NCBI RefSeq assembly: GCF_013401555.1
Contig: NZ_CP058552.1
Location: forward strand, 3,596,001 to 3,660,000
Direction of reading: 5' to 3'
DNA length: 64,000 nucleotides
DNA from: Paenibacillus sp. E222
GTDB lineage: Bacteria; Bacillota; Bacilli; Paenibacillales; Paenibacillaceae
Below the pieces are notes generated by a model. It was not told the origin of the DNA, did not search any database, and saw only the letters and a list, made by a program, of their open reading frames with translations. Within the stretch, counting starts at the first letter, position 1. Every line of letters starts with the position of its first letter. Positions 1 through 9,954 of this stretch are shown here, in pieces. The translations under genes were made by a program, and so were the position numbers.

Positions 1-1
1 C

Positions 2-160
2 AGATATGCGGAGTTGGCACAGGAATTTGGGCTTATTCAAACAGGCGGTTCGGATTACCATGGTGTAAGGCAAGGGGTAGTATTCCACGGGGATCTGGGT
101 AGCAAAACCGTAACCATTGATGTGCTCGATAAACTCCGGGCTGCCGCCGCAAAGTCTTGA
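2..160 (+). CDS. PHP-domain phosphoesterase, C-terminal end only
   Basis: This is the last 52 codons and stop of a gene that begins before the window. The visible segment has GLIQTGGSDYHG, the late metal-ligand motif (GSD-H) of PHP-domain phosphoesterases of the TrpH/RNase AM type, followed by an ordinary helical tail. The family hydrolyses phosphoester bonds with a metal centre, often on small nucleic acids or nucleotides. The substrate cannot be told from this fragment. A hairpin about 85 bases downstream probably ends its transcript. Confidence 0.6.
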   Translation, partial: RYAELAQEFGLIQTGGSDYHGVRQGVVFHGDLGSKTVTIDVLDKLRAAAAKS

Positions 161-244
161 TTCGGAAACTCTCTTCAGTTGTTGTATGAGACTGGGGTAT
201 AAGGGATCGGATGTCATCGTGCTAAAATTGAATATGAAAAAAAG

Positions 245-299
245 AAAGGACATAGAGATGGGTGAGCGTTAGTCGCTAGCCATGTCTCTATGTCCTTTT
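245..299. terminator. Bidirectional terminator between the PHP gene and a GNAT gene
   Basis: The arms AAAGGACATAGAGATGG and CCATGTCTCTATGTCCTTTT pair around a loop of about 18 bases with a small bulge. There are T residues on one side and A residues on the other, so it can stop transcripts from both convergent genes. Confidence 0.75.
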
Positions 300-316
300 G
301 GATTGCCTATAATGGG

Positions 317-763
317 CTAGGTGATGGAATAATTCACCCATGTGCCGCGAGCAGCCCCAAGGCGTTCAAATAACTGCTGTGCCCGCTCGTTGGTTGCTGC
401 TGTGATCCAAGACATGTAAGCACATCCGTGTTCACGTGTATATCGCTGACAATGTTCAAACAATCTGGCCTCGGCTTCTCCTTCTCTCCAAGCTTCCGTC
501 ACAAACAAGTCATTCATAATGGCCACGCGGTTTGCCTTCATCGTGCTGTAGGTAAAATAGAGTGTAGCGAACCCGATGAGTTCACCATCCTGCTCTGCAA
601 CGAATTGAACACCAATCTGCTGATCAAGCAGGTTTTTGAACAAAAGCTCGATTGCCTGATCACCAGGCCAGGGGTTGTTATAAAAGCCGACGACATACTC
701 TTGCATTAATGCACTCAGCGGCAGTATATCATTAGGCTGAGTTGGTCTGATATTTAGCGTCAT
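317..763 (-). CDS. GNAT-family N-acetyltransferase
   Basis: The 148-residue product has the single-domain GNAT layout. It has an N-terminal beta-alpha segment, a central strand with FVAEQDGELIGFATLYFTYS, the region LFVTEAWREGEAEARLFEHC where the acetyl-CoA loop would lie, and a late ATNERAQQLFERLGA segment typical of the last helix. These enzymes transfer acetyl from acetyl-CoA to an amine; the substrate is unknown. The loop lacks a clean RxxGxG/A signature. I chose the second ATG (position 763) because AAGG lies eight bases before it, whereas the first ATG at 772 has no space for a ribosome binding site. It is a single-gene unit convergent to the PHP gene. Confidence 0.75.
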   Translation of the reverse strand: MTLNIRPTQPNDILPLSALMQEYVVGFYNNPWPGDQAIELLFKNLLDQQIGVQFVAEQDGELIGFATLYFTYSTMKANRVAIMNDLFVTEAWREGEAEARLFEHCQRYTREHGCAYMSWITAATNERAQQLFERLGAARGTWVNYSIT

Positions 764-881
764 GGGACACATCCTTAGAAGTTAATATATAGATTTCATA
801 ATTGAATTATTATACATTAAAATGAATTTATATTCAATCAAGTGGTTCAACTGCATGACGTCCATATTTATTTGAAAACAA

Positions 882-922
882 AGAAAATCCCCCGGATCGT
901 CTTTTGTTCCGGAGGATTTTCT
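882..922 (-). terminator. Terminator after rqcH
   Basis: AGAAAATCCCCCGGA and TCCGGAGGATTTTCT form a strong stem. It lies just beyond the rqcH stop on the minus strand and is followed in that direction by a T-rich tail. Confidence 0.75.
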
Positions 923-951
923 GTTGCCTAACAGGATTGAAAGCAAACATC

Positions 952-2721
952 TTATCCATTTTTGATCGTGGATGGCAAACTTTTAACCAGTTCTTCGTTC
1001 GGCGTCACAAACAGGGTCTTCTGGTGGTCATAAATGACAAAGCCTGGTTTGGAGCCGCTTGGCTTACGCACATGTCGTATAAAGGTGTAGTCCACCGGCA
1101 CGCTGCTGGATTCTTTGGCCTGACTGAAATATGCCGCGAGTTGTGCAGCTTCCTCCAGCGTTGCTTCGCCAAAGTCTGTGCTGCGAATGACGACATGTGA
1201 ACCCGGGATGTCTTTGGTATGCAACCAGGTATCATTGGCAGAAGCCAGACGGTTGGTGACATACTCATTTTGCAGGTTATTTTTACCTACGAGAAGTTCA
1301 ATGCCTTCGGAAGAAGTAAACTGATGCACGGTTGGGCGGTCGTTTTTCTTTTTCTTTTTGCCTTTTTTGTTACGGTCACGAAGATAACCCTGTTGCACTA
1401 GCTCTTCGCGAATTTCTTCGATGTCATTCATGGACGCGATAGACAGCTGCTGGAGCAGATTGTCGAGATAGTTGATTTCGTCTTTCGTTTTTCCAAGCTG
1501 CTCATGAATAACTGCCAGACTGTTCTTGTATTTGTTATATCGTTTGAAATAACGTTGAGCGTTGTCAGACGGTGTTAGTAATGGGTCAAGCTGAATGGTA
1601 ATGTTGGCTTGATCTTCATCATAGAAGTTCACAAGCTCCACACTTTTGTCCCCTTTACTAACCTGGTGCAGGGAGGCAAACAACAGCTCACCCCATAATC
1701 TGAATTTATCCGCATCGTCGGCTTCCAACAGATCCTTGTTCAGGTTGTCCAGCTTTTTGATGTTTTTGCTGCGCTCATTTTGCAGAAAACGTAGAAGATC
1801 GCTCACTCTTTGCTTAACCGTATCCCGCTCAGCCTTGTCTCCGTAATAATCCTCCATACACTTGCTCATCGTGTCATAGGTTTTCTCTGCGTCCTGAATG
1901 CTCTGAAGCTGAACGGCTGAGAAAATCATTTTGCCTTTGGCATTTAGCCCGGTTACAGGCGTATAACTATTATCTCTTACTGGCCCCATGATGGACTCAA
2001 AAGCAGTCCACAGCGCATCGGCTTCGATTCTAGCATCTTCACCTTCGCTTAGAGCGTGGTCGTCACCTTGATCGGCAGATACCCGAGAGGTAATCTCTCC
2101 TGCGATCAGCGGACTAAGACCGCTGAATGAATTCACCAACCAGCGAGAGGCTTCTTCTTCAGTAGCAGTATAGCTATTTCGGAATTCAGTGCTGCTAACT
2201 TCCAGTGGATTGCTTTTATGCTGCTCTGGTGGTTCGGTGTACGAAAATCCAGGCATAATGACCCGGTAACTGCTGATGGACGGGGTTACGTGATGAATTC
2301 CATCCAGAATCGTTCCTGTTATCGGATCGACCAAAACAATATTACTGTGACGCCCCATCAGTTCAATGATGATCCGTTTGACCGAAACATCCCCCAGTTC
2401 ATCACGCTGACGCACGTCAATATGAATAATCCGCTCCATGCCAATCTGACGGATATCCTCAATGATCGCGCCCTCGCAGTGCTTGCGCAGCAGCATGCAG
2501 AACATCGGAGCTTCAGTGGGGTTAACAAACGTTTTTTCGGTAAAATGCACACGCGGATATGTCGGGCTGGCCGAAATAAGCAATTTGCTATTTCCGCGCT
2601 GAGCACGGAGGGTCAGTACAACATCATGGCCGTTAGGTTGATGTATTTTGCTGATTCGTCCGCCCTTGCAGCCTTGCAGTTCATGCACGATAGCTCGTGT
2701 TACGATGCCGTCCAATGCCAT
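952..2721 (-). CDS. rqcH: RqcH, Rqc2-type ribosome quality control factor
   Basis: The 589-residue protein is full length for the NFACT/FbpA family. In Bacillus RqcH binds stalled 50S subunits carrying peptidyl-tRNA and, with RqcP, adds C-terminal alanine tails that mark the chain for ClpXP. The NFACT-N domain starts at MALDGIVTRAIVHEL. A coiled-coil region occupies roughly residues 270-440, and the C-terminal NFACT-R domain starts near TSSEGIELLVGKNN. The pair aligned to the catalytic Asp-Arg of Bacillus RqcH (97/98) appears here as Glu96-Arg97. A lysine-rich KKGKKKKK stretch precedes the last domain. The ATG at 2721 is preferred to the upstream TTG at 2730 because AAAGGA sits 11 bases before it and only two before the TTG. 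It is divergent from the calcium ATPase gene, as yloA beside yloB in Bacillus. Confidence 0.93.
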   Translation of the reverse strand: MALDGIVTRAIVHELQGCKGGRISKIHQPNGHDVVLTLRAQRGNSKLLISASPTYPRVHFTEKTFVNPTEAPMFCMLLRKHCEGAIIEDIRQIGMERIIHIDVRQRDELGDVSVKRIIIELMGRHSNIVLVDPITGTILDGIHHVTPSISSYRVIMPGFSYTEPPEQHKSNPLEVSSTEFRNSYTATEEEASRWLVNSFSGLSPLIAGEITSRVSADQGDDHALSEGEDARIEADALWTAFESIMGPVRDNSYTPVTGLNAKGKMIFSAVQLQSIQDAEKTYDTMSKCMEDYYGDKAERDTVKQRVSDLLRFLQNERSKNIKKLDNLNKDLLEADDADKFRLWGELLFASLHQVSKGDKSVELVNFYDEDQANITIQLDPLLTPSDNAQRYFKRYNKYKNSLAVIHEQLGKTKDEINYLDNLLQQLSIASMNDIEEIREELVQQGYLRDRNKKGKKKKKNDRPTVHQFTSSEGIELLVGKNNLQNEYVTNRLASANDTWLHTKDIPGSHVVIRSTDFGEATLEEAAQLAAYFSQAKESSSVPVDYTFIRHVRKPSGSKPGFVIYDHQKTLFVTPNEELVKSLPSTIKNG

Positions 2722-3035
2722 TTTTTTCAACGTCCTTTCTATCTATAACTGAAATGAACACCGGGATATGTAAAAAAGAACCCGTTGCAGATTCGTATTC
2801 GTTTGTATAGCAAAAAATCGGATTGCCACTGTGTACGTAACCACAGACCTTTATTTTAGCTTATTCTGCCCATCAGGGAAAGGATTCGCCATCGGGTGCT
2901 AATTAGGGTCCTGTCCGAATACATATAGAGCAGGTAGTTTGTCCGGCATCGCGTACAACCTGTTGATTAGCATAGCCGGTGTAGTATGTGTGACGTTTTA
3001 CAGAGGAAATACAGACTGGGAGGGAATTTTGAAGC
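2722..3035. other. Divergent intergenic region between rqcH and the calcium ATPase gene
   Basis: About 310 bases must hold both divergent promoters. I see the ribosome binding sites (AAAGGA for rqcH, GGGAGGG for the ATPase) but no convincing -35/-10 pair, no operator and no short gene. The stretch near 2910-3000 has weak reading-frame character but no start with a ribosome binding site. Confidence 0.4.
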
Positions 3036-5900
3036 ATGGAACATACCAAGTGGCACCAACTAAGCGTTGAAGAGCTTCGTAACACTCTTGGCGTCAGTCT
3101 TGAGGAAGGATTAACGGAAGAGACTGCAGCAGAAAAGAGGAAGACTGCCGGTTCGAATGAGCTGAGCGAAGGAAAGCGCATATCTCCAATCACATTATTG
3201 CTTAATCAATTTAAGGATTTCATGGTTCTGGTCTTGATGGGGGCCACACTGGTGTCCGGATTGCTTGGAGAATACCTGGATGCTGTAACGATTGTTGCCA
3301 TCATCGTCCTTAATGCCATTCTTGGTTTTGTACAGGAATTCCGGGCGGAGCGTTCCCTTCGTGCGTTGAAACAATTGTCAGCCCCATTGGCCAAAGTGCT
3401 AAGGTCGGGTCAGGAAGTTCATCTTGCAGCCAAACTTCTGGTGCCAGGGGATATTGTGCTTGTGGAAAGCGGTGATCGCATACCTGCCGATGTGCGCTGG
3501 CTGTCCACGAACAGCCTCGATGTGGAGGAATCTGCACTTACTGGGGAATCAGTTCCTGTAAGCAAACATTTCCATCCCATAGCTGCGGATGACGTGCCGC
3601 TCGGAGATCAGAAGAACATTGGATTCATGGGAACCATGGTTACTCGCGGTACCGCCAAGGGCGTTGTGATCCGGACGGGCATGGATACCGAGATGGGCAA
3701 AATCGCCGATCTGATCCAGAATACGGAGGAACAGGAAACACCACTGCAACACAGGCTGGAACAGCTGGGTAAAATTTTGATTTTTGTGGCGCTTGGATTA
3801 ACCGTTATGGTTGTTGTTGCAGGTATTCTGCATGGACAGCCGGCAGTAGGCATGTTTCTGGCAGGGGTCAGCCTCGCAGTGGCCGCCATACCAGAAGGGT
3901 TGCCAGCGATTGTAACGATTGCGCTAGCCCTGGGCGTACAGCGTATGATCAAGCGAAAAGCGATTGTGCGCAAGCTTCCCTCTGTGGAAACCCTTGGTTG
4001 TGCCTCGGTCATCTGTTCGGATAAAACGGGTACGTTGACCCAGAACAAGATGACGGTTACGGACGTGTGGCTGGAGGGACGCAGCATCAAGGTCACGGGG
4101 GATGGATATGCACCAGAAGGGCAGATGCTGGAGAATGGTCGTACCTTGGAACTGAAGAGTGACCAGACATTGCGGAGAATGCTTCAGATCAGCGCACTTT
4201 GTAACAATGCCAGTATTATCGAGAGTGTTGCAGATGAGATGCGGAATAAAAAGAAAGGCAAAGAGACAAATAAGGATAGTAAGAAAGAGGCGAAGAAAGG
4301 TACAAAAAAAGATCAAGTTAATGAATCGGTCAAGGAAGAGAGCGTGGTATGGGAGCTGAAAGGCGACCCTACGGAAGGGGCGCTCATAACACTGGCTTCC
4401 AAAATGGGGCTTACCCCCGCTGGCCTCAAAGAGCTATATGCACGTGAGCAGGAATTCCCGTTTGACTCTGATCGGAAGCGGATGTCCGTCCTGGTTCATC
4501 ATCAGGGTGGGCGCATGATCTACACCAAGGGTGCACCGGATGTGCTGATTGGGCAATGCAGCTACATTTTGTGGGAAGGCAATGTTGTACCTTTCACAGG
4601 AACGCTGCGGCAGAAAGTCATGGCGGCGAACGAGAATATGGCGGGTTCTGCACTGCGGGTTCTCGGGATGGCTTACCGCGATGTACGGCCGAATGAAAAA
4701 GTAGAGAATGAACATGCTGCCGAGAGCCAACTCGTCTTTGTCGGGCTTGCAGGCATGATTGATCCACCGCGGCGTGAGGCACGGGATGCAATTGCGACTT
4801 GTCGCAGAGCAGGCATACGCACCGTTATGATTACGGGCGATCATGGCACGACGGCAGAGGCTATCGCCCAGCAGTTGGGTATTCTTCAGCGGGGTGGGTC
4901 TTCACTTAGCGGCCAACAATTGGCGGGCATGACGGACGAGCAATTGGATAAACAGGTAGAGGGGATTTACGTATTCTCACGAGTATCGCCTGAGCACAAA
5001 CTGCGGATTGTAAAATCATTACAGCGTAAAGGGCATGTCGTAGCGATGACTGGAGATGGCGTGAATGACGCACCAGCCATTAAAGCAGCAGACATCGGTA
5101 TTGCGATGGGAATTACCGGCACGGATGTGACGAAGGAAGCATCGGCGTTAATCCTGAGTGATGATAATTTTTCTACTATAGTAGCTGCAATTGAAGAAGG
5201 ACGTAATATTTATGAGAACATCCGCAAGTTTATCCGGTATTTGCTGGCATCCAACGTTGGCGAGATTTTAACGATGTTTTTCGCGATGATGATGGGATTG
5301 CCGTTGCCACTCGTGCCGATCCAGATTCTGTGGGTCAACCTGGTGACGGATGGCTTGCCAGCAATGGCACTCGGTGTGGATCAGCCGGAAAAAGATCTGA
5401 TGGAGCACAAGCCACGTGGCTCCAAGGAAAATATTTTTGCCAGACGACTGGGCTGGAAAATTGTCAGTCGGGGTGTATTGATCGGACTTTGCACACTCGG
5501 GGCATTCTGGCTTACCCTACAGGCCGCGCCGGATCAACCGGGTCAGCTCATTAAAGCTCAATCTGTAGCCTTTGCTACGCTCGTTTTGGCACAGCTCATT
5601 CATGTATTCGACTGCCGTAGTTCACGCTCCATCTTTCATCGGAATCCATTGCAGAACAAGTATCTGGTGTTTGCAGTTATTTCATCCATCGTGCTGATGC
5701 TGGCGGTCATGTATGTAGAGCCGCTGCAGCCTATCTTCAAAACCGTACCGCTGGGTATGCGTGAATGGGCGATTTCCATCGTTGCCGCAGGTATTCCAAC
5801 CTTCCTTATGGGAGTGGGCAGCGTGTGGGGAGGTCGTCGCAACCGTCGCCGCATGGGCCCTGAGCGCTTCGTACCGAAAAGTACAAAGTTTTCGGCATAA
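3036..5900 (+). CDS. yloB: Type IIA calcium-transporting P-type ATPase
   Basis: The 954-residue membrane pump exports Ca2+ using ATP, as Bacillus YloB and animal SERCA do. The motifs appear in order: cation-ATPase N-terminal domain, actuator TGES (ALTGESVPV), membrane PEGLP ([11 protein letters not shown]), phosphorylation site [10 protein letters not shown], nucleotide-binding KGAPDVL, and hinge [13 protein letters not shown]. Four to six membrane segments follow in the C-terminal third, including the ligand-bearing NLVTDGLPA. An unusual lysine-rich, low-complexity insert (about residues 404-440) sits in the nucleotide-binding domain. The start has GGGAGGG about ten bases upstream. A long hairpin terminator follows directly, so this is a one-gene transcript. 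Confidence 0.93.
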   Translation: MEHTKWHQLSVEELRNTLGVSLEEGLTEETAAEKRKTAGSNELSEGKRISPITLLLNQFKDFMVLVLMGATLVSGLLGEYLDAVTIVAIIVLNAILGFVQEFRAERSLRALKQLSAPLAKVLRSGQEVHLAAKLLVPGDIVLVESGDRIPADVRWLSTNSLDVEESALTGESVPVSKHFHPIAADDVPLGDQKNIGFMGTMVTRGTAKGVVIRTGMDTEMGKIADLIQNTEEQETPLQHRLEQLGKILIFVALGLTVMVVVAGILHGQPAVGMFLAGVSLAVAAIPEGLPAIVTIALALGVQRMIKRKAIVRKLPSVETLGCASVICSDKTGTLTQNKMTVTDVWLEGRSIKVTGDGYAPEGQMLENGRTLELKSDQTLRRMLQISALCNNASIIESVADEMRNKKKGKETNKDSKKEAKKGTKKDQVNESVKEESVVWELKGDPTEGALITLASKMGLTPAGLKELYAREQEFPFDSDRKRMSVLVHHQGGRMIYTKGAPDVLIGQCSYILWEGNVVPFTGTLRQKVMAANENMAGSALRVLGMAYRDVRPNEKVENEHAAESQLVFVGLAGMIDPPRREARDAIATCRRAGIRTVMITGDHGTTAEAIAQQLGILQRGGSSLSGQQLAGMTDEQLDKQVEGIYVFSRVSPEHKLRIVKSLQRKGHVVAMTGDGVNDAPAIKAADIGIAMGITGTDVTKEASALILSDDNFSTIVAAIEEGRNIYENIRKFIRYLLASNVGEILTMFFAMMMGLPLPLVPIQILWVNLVTDGLPAMALGVDQPEKDLMEHKPRGSKENIFARRLGWKIVSRGVLIGLCTLGAFWLTLQAAPDQPGQLIKAQSVAFATLVLAQLIHVFDCRSSRSIFHRNPLQNKYLVFAVISSIVLMLAVMYVEPLQPIFKTVPLGMREWAISIVAAGIPTFLMGVGSVWGGRRNRRRMGPERFVPKSTKFSA

Positions 5901-5932
5901 AATCAATAGCAATTGCTTATCGTTTTCGTTAT

Positions 5933-5991
5933 GCTATCCTCAAAATGATTCGAGGCGAGATTCCTCGGCATTTTGCAGGATAGCTTTTTTT
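5933..5991 (+). terminator. Strong terminator after the calcium ATPase gene
   Basis: A long stem is formed by GCTATCCTCAAAATG plus CGAGG against CCTCG plus GCATTTTGCAGGATAGC. It is followed by seven T residues. Confidence 0.9.
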
Positions 5992-6084
5992 ATTTGGAAT
6001 GTTGGATATGAATTTTCCGGGTTATCCTGTAGAGGAGCAAGAATAACGCTTTGGCAGCAGACTGCCAAAAGGAGTGGGCAAGGT

Positions 6085-6918
6085 ATGGAATTTACAAAAA
6101 TGCATGGACTCGGCAACGATTTTATTGTTGTGTTTGGAGAACAACAGCTTCCGGCTGATGCAGCAGAATTAGCTGTAAAATGGTGCAACCGTTTCTTCGG
6201 CATCGGCGCGGATGGCCTGGTTTATATACTACCTTCAGAGAAGGCGGATTTTCAGATGCGCATCATGAACTCGGACGGTTCGGAGGCAGAGCAATGCGGC
6301 AATGCCATCCGCTGTGTATCCAAATATGTATATGATCATGGTCATGTGACCCAAGAACAGATTACGATTGAAACCATCGGTGCGGGTGTACAACCCGTAA
6401 GCTTGAACATTCGTGATGGTAAAGTGGAAACGGTTCGTGTGGATATGGGAGAACCTATCCTGAATGGACTTCAGGTTCCCACCACCGTCGATGCCAACCC
6501 GGTGGTAGATCACTCCATTGAAGTGAGTGGACAGGAGTTCAAATTTACGGCAGTCTCTATGGGTAATCCTCATGCAGTCATCTATGTCGATGATGCTGTC
6601 AATTTCGATCTCTCGACATGGGGGCCACTTCTTGAAGTTCATCCTATGTTCCCGAAAAAAATCAATGTAGAGTTCGCGACGGTTCGCGATCGCGGATATG
6701 TGGACATGCGTGTGTGGGAACGCGGTGCTGGCCCAACACTTGCCTGTGGAACTGGAGCTTGCGCAACACTGGTATCATCCGTTCTGAACGGACATACGGA
6801 TCGCACAGCGGTGATCAGCCTCAAGGGCGGCGATCTTCATATTGAGTGGAACGAAGCAGACAATCACGTATACATGACTGGGCCTGCCGAAGTTGTTTTC
6901 AAGGGAGTCACTTCGTAA
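6085..6918 (+). CDS. dapF: Diaminopimelate epimerase
   Basis: The 277-residue enzyme converts LL- to meso-diaminopimelate for lysine and peptidoglycan synthesis, in the cytoplasm without cofactor. The two catalytic cysteines are seen in QCGNAIRC (first half) and LACGTGAC (second half), with the N-terminal HGLGNDF motif and the two-fold repeat expected of the family. The reading frame stays open upstream, but ATG 6085 is the start: AAAGGAG lies ten bases before it and the protein begins MEFTKMHGLGND as homologues do. It is a single gene flanked by terminators. Confidence 0.96.
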   Translation: MEFTKMHGLGNDFIVVFGEQQLPADAAELAVKWCNRFFGIGADGLVYILPSEKADFQMRIMNSDGSEAEQCGNAIRCVSKYVYDHGHVTQEQITIETIGAGVQPVSLNIRDGKVETVRVDMGEPILNGLQVPTTVDANPVVDHSIEVSGQEFKFTAVSMGNPHAVIYVDDAVNFDLSTWGPLLEVHPMFPKKINVEFATVRDRGYVDMRVWERGAGPTLACGTGACATLVSSVLNGHTDRTAVISLKGGDLHIEWNEADNHVYMTGPAEVVFKGVTS

Positions 6919-6936
6919 AGGATACGTTTAAATGAG

Positions 6937-6959
6937 GAGGCCTTAGGGCCTCTTTTTTT
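6937..6959 (+). terminator. Terminator after dapF
   Basis: The stem GAGGCC/GGCCTC with a four-base loop is followed by seven T residues. Confidence 0.9.
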
Positions 6960-7094
6960 GCAGTTATATGAATTCCTACTAGTCCAGATGGTTATAGAAA
7001 CTGAATTTCACGAAAAACCTGTGTTTTTCTTCGTTTTCAGATGTTTTTTGTGTTACATTAGTATGAAATGATCAGTCAGGCGGGGGGAAAAGGG

Positions 7095-8984
7095 ATGAAG
7101 GCGGATTTACGCAGTGTAATGCAGGAACGGGTCCTCATAGGGGATGGGGCGATGGGAACTTTCCTGTATCAGATGGGATTCCCGGTAGGGATTTCTTATG
7201 AAGAGTTGAACTTGATTTCACCTGAAGTGGTGGCAGATGTGCATCGTCGTTATCGCGATGCGGGTACAGAAATTCATGAAACCAATACGTACTCTGCCAA
7301 TTACGATAAGTTGTCCAAGTTTGGTCTGGAATCCAAGGTGGAGGATGTAAATCGTGCCGGTGTGCGCATTGCCAAAGAAGTAGCTGGGCCAAACGGTTAT
7401 GTTCTGGGCGCGGTTGGCTCCATTCGTGGAGGAAAGCGGACGAACGTATCAACAAGTGAATTGAAGCGCTTCTACCAGCAGCAGATTTTTGCACTGCTCG
7501 AAGAAGGAGTGGACGGCATTCTGCTCGAAACCTTTTATGATATCGAGGAGATGGATATCGCCCTTCTGCAGGCGCGCAAGCTGAGTGATCTCCCGGTAAT
7601 TGGACAGTTCGCTGTTGAGGATGTAGGGCATACACTGGATGGATACACGATGCCTGAAGCTTTCCGAATCATGCGTGAGCAAGGGGCTGACGTCATTGGT
7701 TTCAACTGCCGTTCCGGTCCAAACGGAATTATGCGGGCGATGGAAACTGTATCAGGCCGTATCGGTGTTCCCATGTCTGTTTACCCGAATGCGGGTGCCG
7801 CGGATTACGTCGATGGTCAGTTCCGTTATGGAGCGTCTCCGGAATACTTCGGACAGACCGCAGTGCAATTCGCTGATCTGGGCGCACGTATTATCGGAGG
7901 CTGCTGTGGTACGACACCTGATCATATCGCGGCAATTGCCCAGGCTCTTGTTGAGTACACACCTGCTCCGATACTGGAACCTGATCCGTCCGAGTCGAAA
8001 CCGCGTATCATCTTGCATGAGAATGTAGATGAACGGTCTGGACGGGGTGGGCAGCCTACGATTGTGGATCTGGTCAAACAACGTCATACCGTCATCGTCG
8101 AACTTGACCCACCGCGTGATCTCGACATTGCGAAGTTTATGAAAGGTGCCGAGACACTGAAAGCGGCTGGTGCAGATGCATTAACATTGGCTGATAATTC
8201 CCTGGCGGTTACCCGGATGAGCAACATGGCTCTAGGTCATCTTGTTCAGGATCGTACTGGATTGCGCCCACTGGTGCATATTGCATGTCGTGACCGGAAT
8301 CTGATCGGGACACAATCGCACATGATGGGATTTGATGCTCTGGGCATTAATCATGTACTCGCTGTAACAGGTGATCCTGCACGATTTGGTGATTTGCCCG
8401 GATCAAGCTCGGTATACGATCTGACTTCATTTGAAATTATACGTATGATCAAACAGTTGAACGACGGCGTGTCCTTCTCCGGTAAACCGCTTAAGCAGAA
8501 GGCAGGCTTTGTTATCGGTGCCGCATTTAACCCGAATGTGAAACATCTGGATAAGGCTGTACAGCGTCTTGAGAAAAAGATTGCTTCCGGAGCCGATTAT
8601 ATTATGACACAGCCGGTATACGATCCTGAACTAATCGTAGCCATGCATGAAGCGACCAAGCATCTGGATGTGCCGATCTTCGTAGGGGTAATGCCGTTAG
8701 CCAGCGGCCGAAATGCAGAATACCTGCATAATGAGGTTCCGGGTATTCAACTGTCGGATGAAGTTCGCTCCCGGATGGCTGGTCTCGAAGGCGAAGAAGG
8801 TCGAGCAATGGGTGTGAAGATCGCCAAGGAGCTTCTGGATGTAGCAACAAAACATTTCAAAGGAATCTATCTAATGACTCCATTTATGTTCTATAGTATG
8901 ACGGCCGAATTGACCCAATATGTGTGGGAGAAGTCGGAGCATCAATGTCCTACTTGTTTCAACCCTAATAATCAATTACAATAG
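7095..8984 (+). CDS. yitJ: Bifunctional homocysteine S-methyltransferase / methylenetetrahydrofolate reductase (YitJ type)
   Basis: The 629-residue fusion has an N-terminal homocysteine methyltransferase barrel (residues 1-290). Its zinc cysteines lie in GFNCRSGPN and GGCCGTTPDH. A C-terminal MetF-like flavin reductase barrel (about 325-629) has HIACRDRN and VTGDPARFGD. It feeds one-carbon units into methionine synthesis. ATG 7095 has GGGGGG about seven bases upstream; the frame extends to an ATG at 7068 without a ribosome binding site. Bacillus yitJ is controlled by an S-box riboswitch. The roughly 135 bases between the dapF terminator and this start show no S-box fold, so control must differ. 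yicC follows within 20 bases. Confidence 0.92.
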   Translation: MKADLRSVMQERVLIGDGAMGTFLYQMGFPVGISYEELNLISPEVVADVHRRYRDAGTEIHETNTYSANYDKLSKFGLESKVEDVNRAGVRIAKEVAGPNGYVLGAVGSIRGGKRTNVSTSELKRFYQQQIFALLEEGVDGILLETFYDIEEMDIALLQARKLSDLPVIGQFAVEDVGHTLDGYTMPEAFRIMREQGADVIGFNCRSGPNGIMRAMETVSGRIGVPMSVYPNAGAADYVDGQFRYGASPEYFGQTAVQFADLGARIIGGCCGTTPDHIAAIAQALVEYTPAPILEPDPSESKPRIILHENVDERSGRGGQPTIVDLVKQRHTVIVELDPPRDLDIAKFMKGAETLKAAGADALTLADNSLAVTRMSNMALGHLVQDRTGLRPLVHIACRDRNLIGTQSHMMGFDALGINHVLAVTGDPARFGDLPGSSSVYDLTSFEIIRMIKQLNDGVSFSGKPLKQKAGFVIGAAFNPNVKHLDKAVQRLEKKIASGADYIMTQPVYDPELIVAMHEATKHLDVPIFVGVMPLASGRNAEYLHNEVPGIQLSDEVRSRMAGLEGEEGRAMGVKIAKELLDVATKHFKGIYLMTPFMFYSMTAELTQYVWEKSEHQCPTCFNPNNQLQ

Positions 8985-9003
8985 TGTAACGGATGTGATG
9001 CCG

Positions 9004-9903
9004 ATGTCATTCAGTATGACCGGATACGGTCAATCCGCCTTTCATTTTGGAGGCTATAAGGTACAATTGGAAATCAAGTCTGTCAATCATCGTTATTGCG
9101 AAGTGATGATGCGTCTCCCAAGAGAGTGGACGTGTTATGAAGACGGATTGAGGAAAAAGGTACAAAGCCGCTTAAAACGTGGGCGGATTGATGTTTATGT
9201 AATGAAAGAAAAAGATGAAGACCAGGCTCTTCCCGCTGTTCTGAATGAGCAGGCGGTCAGGGCCTATCTTCAGGCCGCAGAGCAATTGGAGAGCCGCTAT
9301 GGTATGCAGGGCAAACCGAGTATTATGGATATGCTGGCACTTCCAGATGTCATGGTTCATTCGGATGGGACGAGTTCGCTTCCGGAAGAGCAGAAGGACG
9401 AATGGGAGCGTGTCCTGCAGCAGGGGTTGGAAGAGGCTTTATCCGGTCTGGAGCAGATGCGCGCCCGCGAGGGTCTTCATCTGGCCAGTGATCTGGAACG
9501 ACGTGTCAGTCGTCTGGAATCACTGCATACCGAGATGCTTGCTCTTGCGCCGACTGTGGTGAGTGATCATCGCAACAAGTTAAGACAAAGGCTTACGGAA
9601 ATGCAGGAAGAAGGCTCTTTCCCTTTTGACGAGCATAAATTGGGTATGGAAATTGCTATGTTTGCCGATCGTTCTAACATAGAGGAAGAGCTTACGCGTC
9701 TACTCAGTCACTTTGGACAGAGCAGGGAGCTGCTGAAAAGTGATGAGCCAGTAGGCCGCAAGTTGGACTTTCTTATTCAGGAGATGAATAGGGAAGTCAA
9801 TACGATTGGATCAAAAGCCAACCATTTGGCTCTGGTGAACCGTGTTGTCGAGATGAAGGCGGAACTGGAGAAAATTCGTGAGCAAGCGGCGAATATCGAA
9901 TGA
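9004..9903 (+). CDS. yicC: YicC/YloC-family endoribonuclease
   Basis: The 299-residue protein begins MSFSMTGYGQ and ends with EKIREQAANIE, the two hallmark ends of the family. It also has VEIKSVNHRYCE-like and EELTRLLSHFGQ segments. YicC proteins are oligomeric endoribonucleases implicated in stress responses and, in Firmicutes, in RNA turnover. The start is either ATG 8998 or ATG 9004; GGATG eight bases before 9004 favours the latter. It is followed by remA, gmk and rpoZ as in Bacillus (yloC-remA-gmk-rpoZ), and this close spacing suggests co-transcription. Confidence 0.92.
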   Translation: MSFSMTGYGQSAFHFGGYKVQLEIKSVNHRYCEVMMRLPREWTCYEDGLRKKVQSRLKRGRIDVYVMKEKDEDQALPAVLNEQAVRAYLQAAEQLESRYGMQGKPSIMDMLALPDVMVHSDGTSSLPEEQKDEWERVLQQGLEEALSGLEQMRAREGLHLASDLERRVSRLESLHTEMLALAPTVVSDHRNKLRQRLTEMQEEGSFPFDEHKLGMEIAMFADRSNIEEELTRLLSHFGQSRELLKSDEPVGRKLDFLIQEMNREVNTIGSKANHLALVNRVVEMKAELEKIREQAANIE

Positions 9904-9954
9904 ACGGTCATATTTCGGCAAAAGAGTCGCATGTATAGGGGGAAGAACCTGATT

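Noticed and set aside
305..316. A TATAAT box on the + strand near 310
   Set aside because: It lies between convergent genes, just after a terminator, with no -35 and no gene downstream on that strand.
2903..3035. A short gene upstream of the calcium ATPase
   Set aside because: There are fragmentary frames only, no start with a ribosome binding site in either direction.
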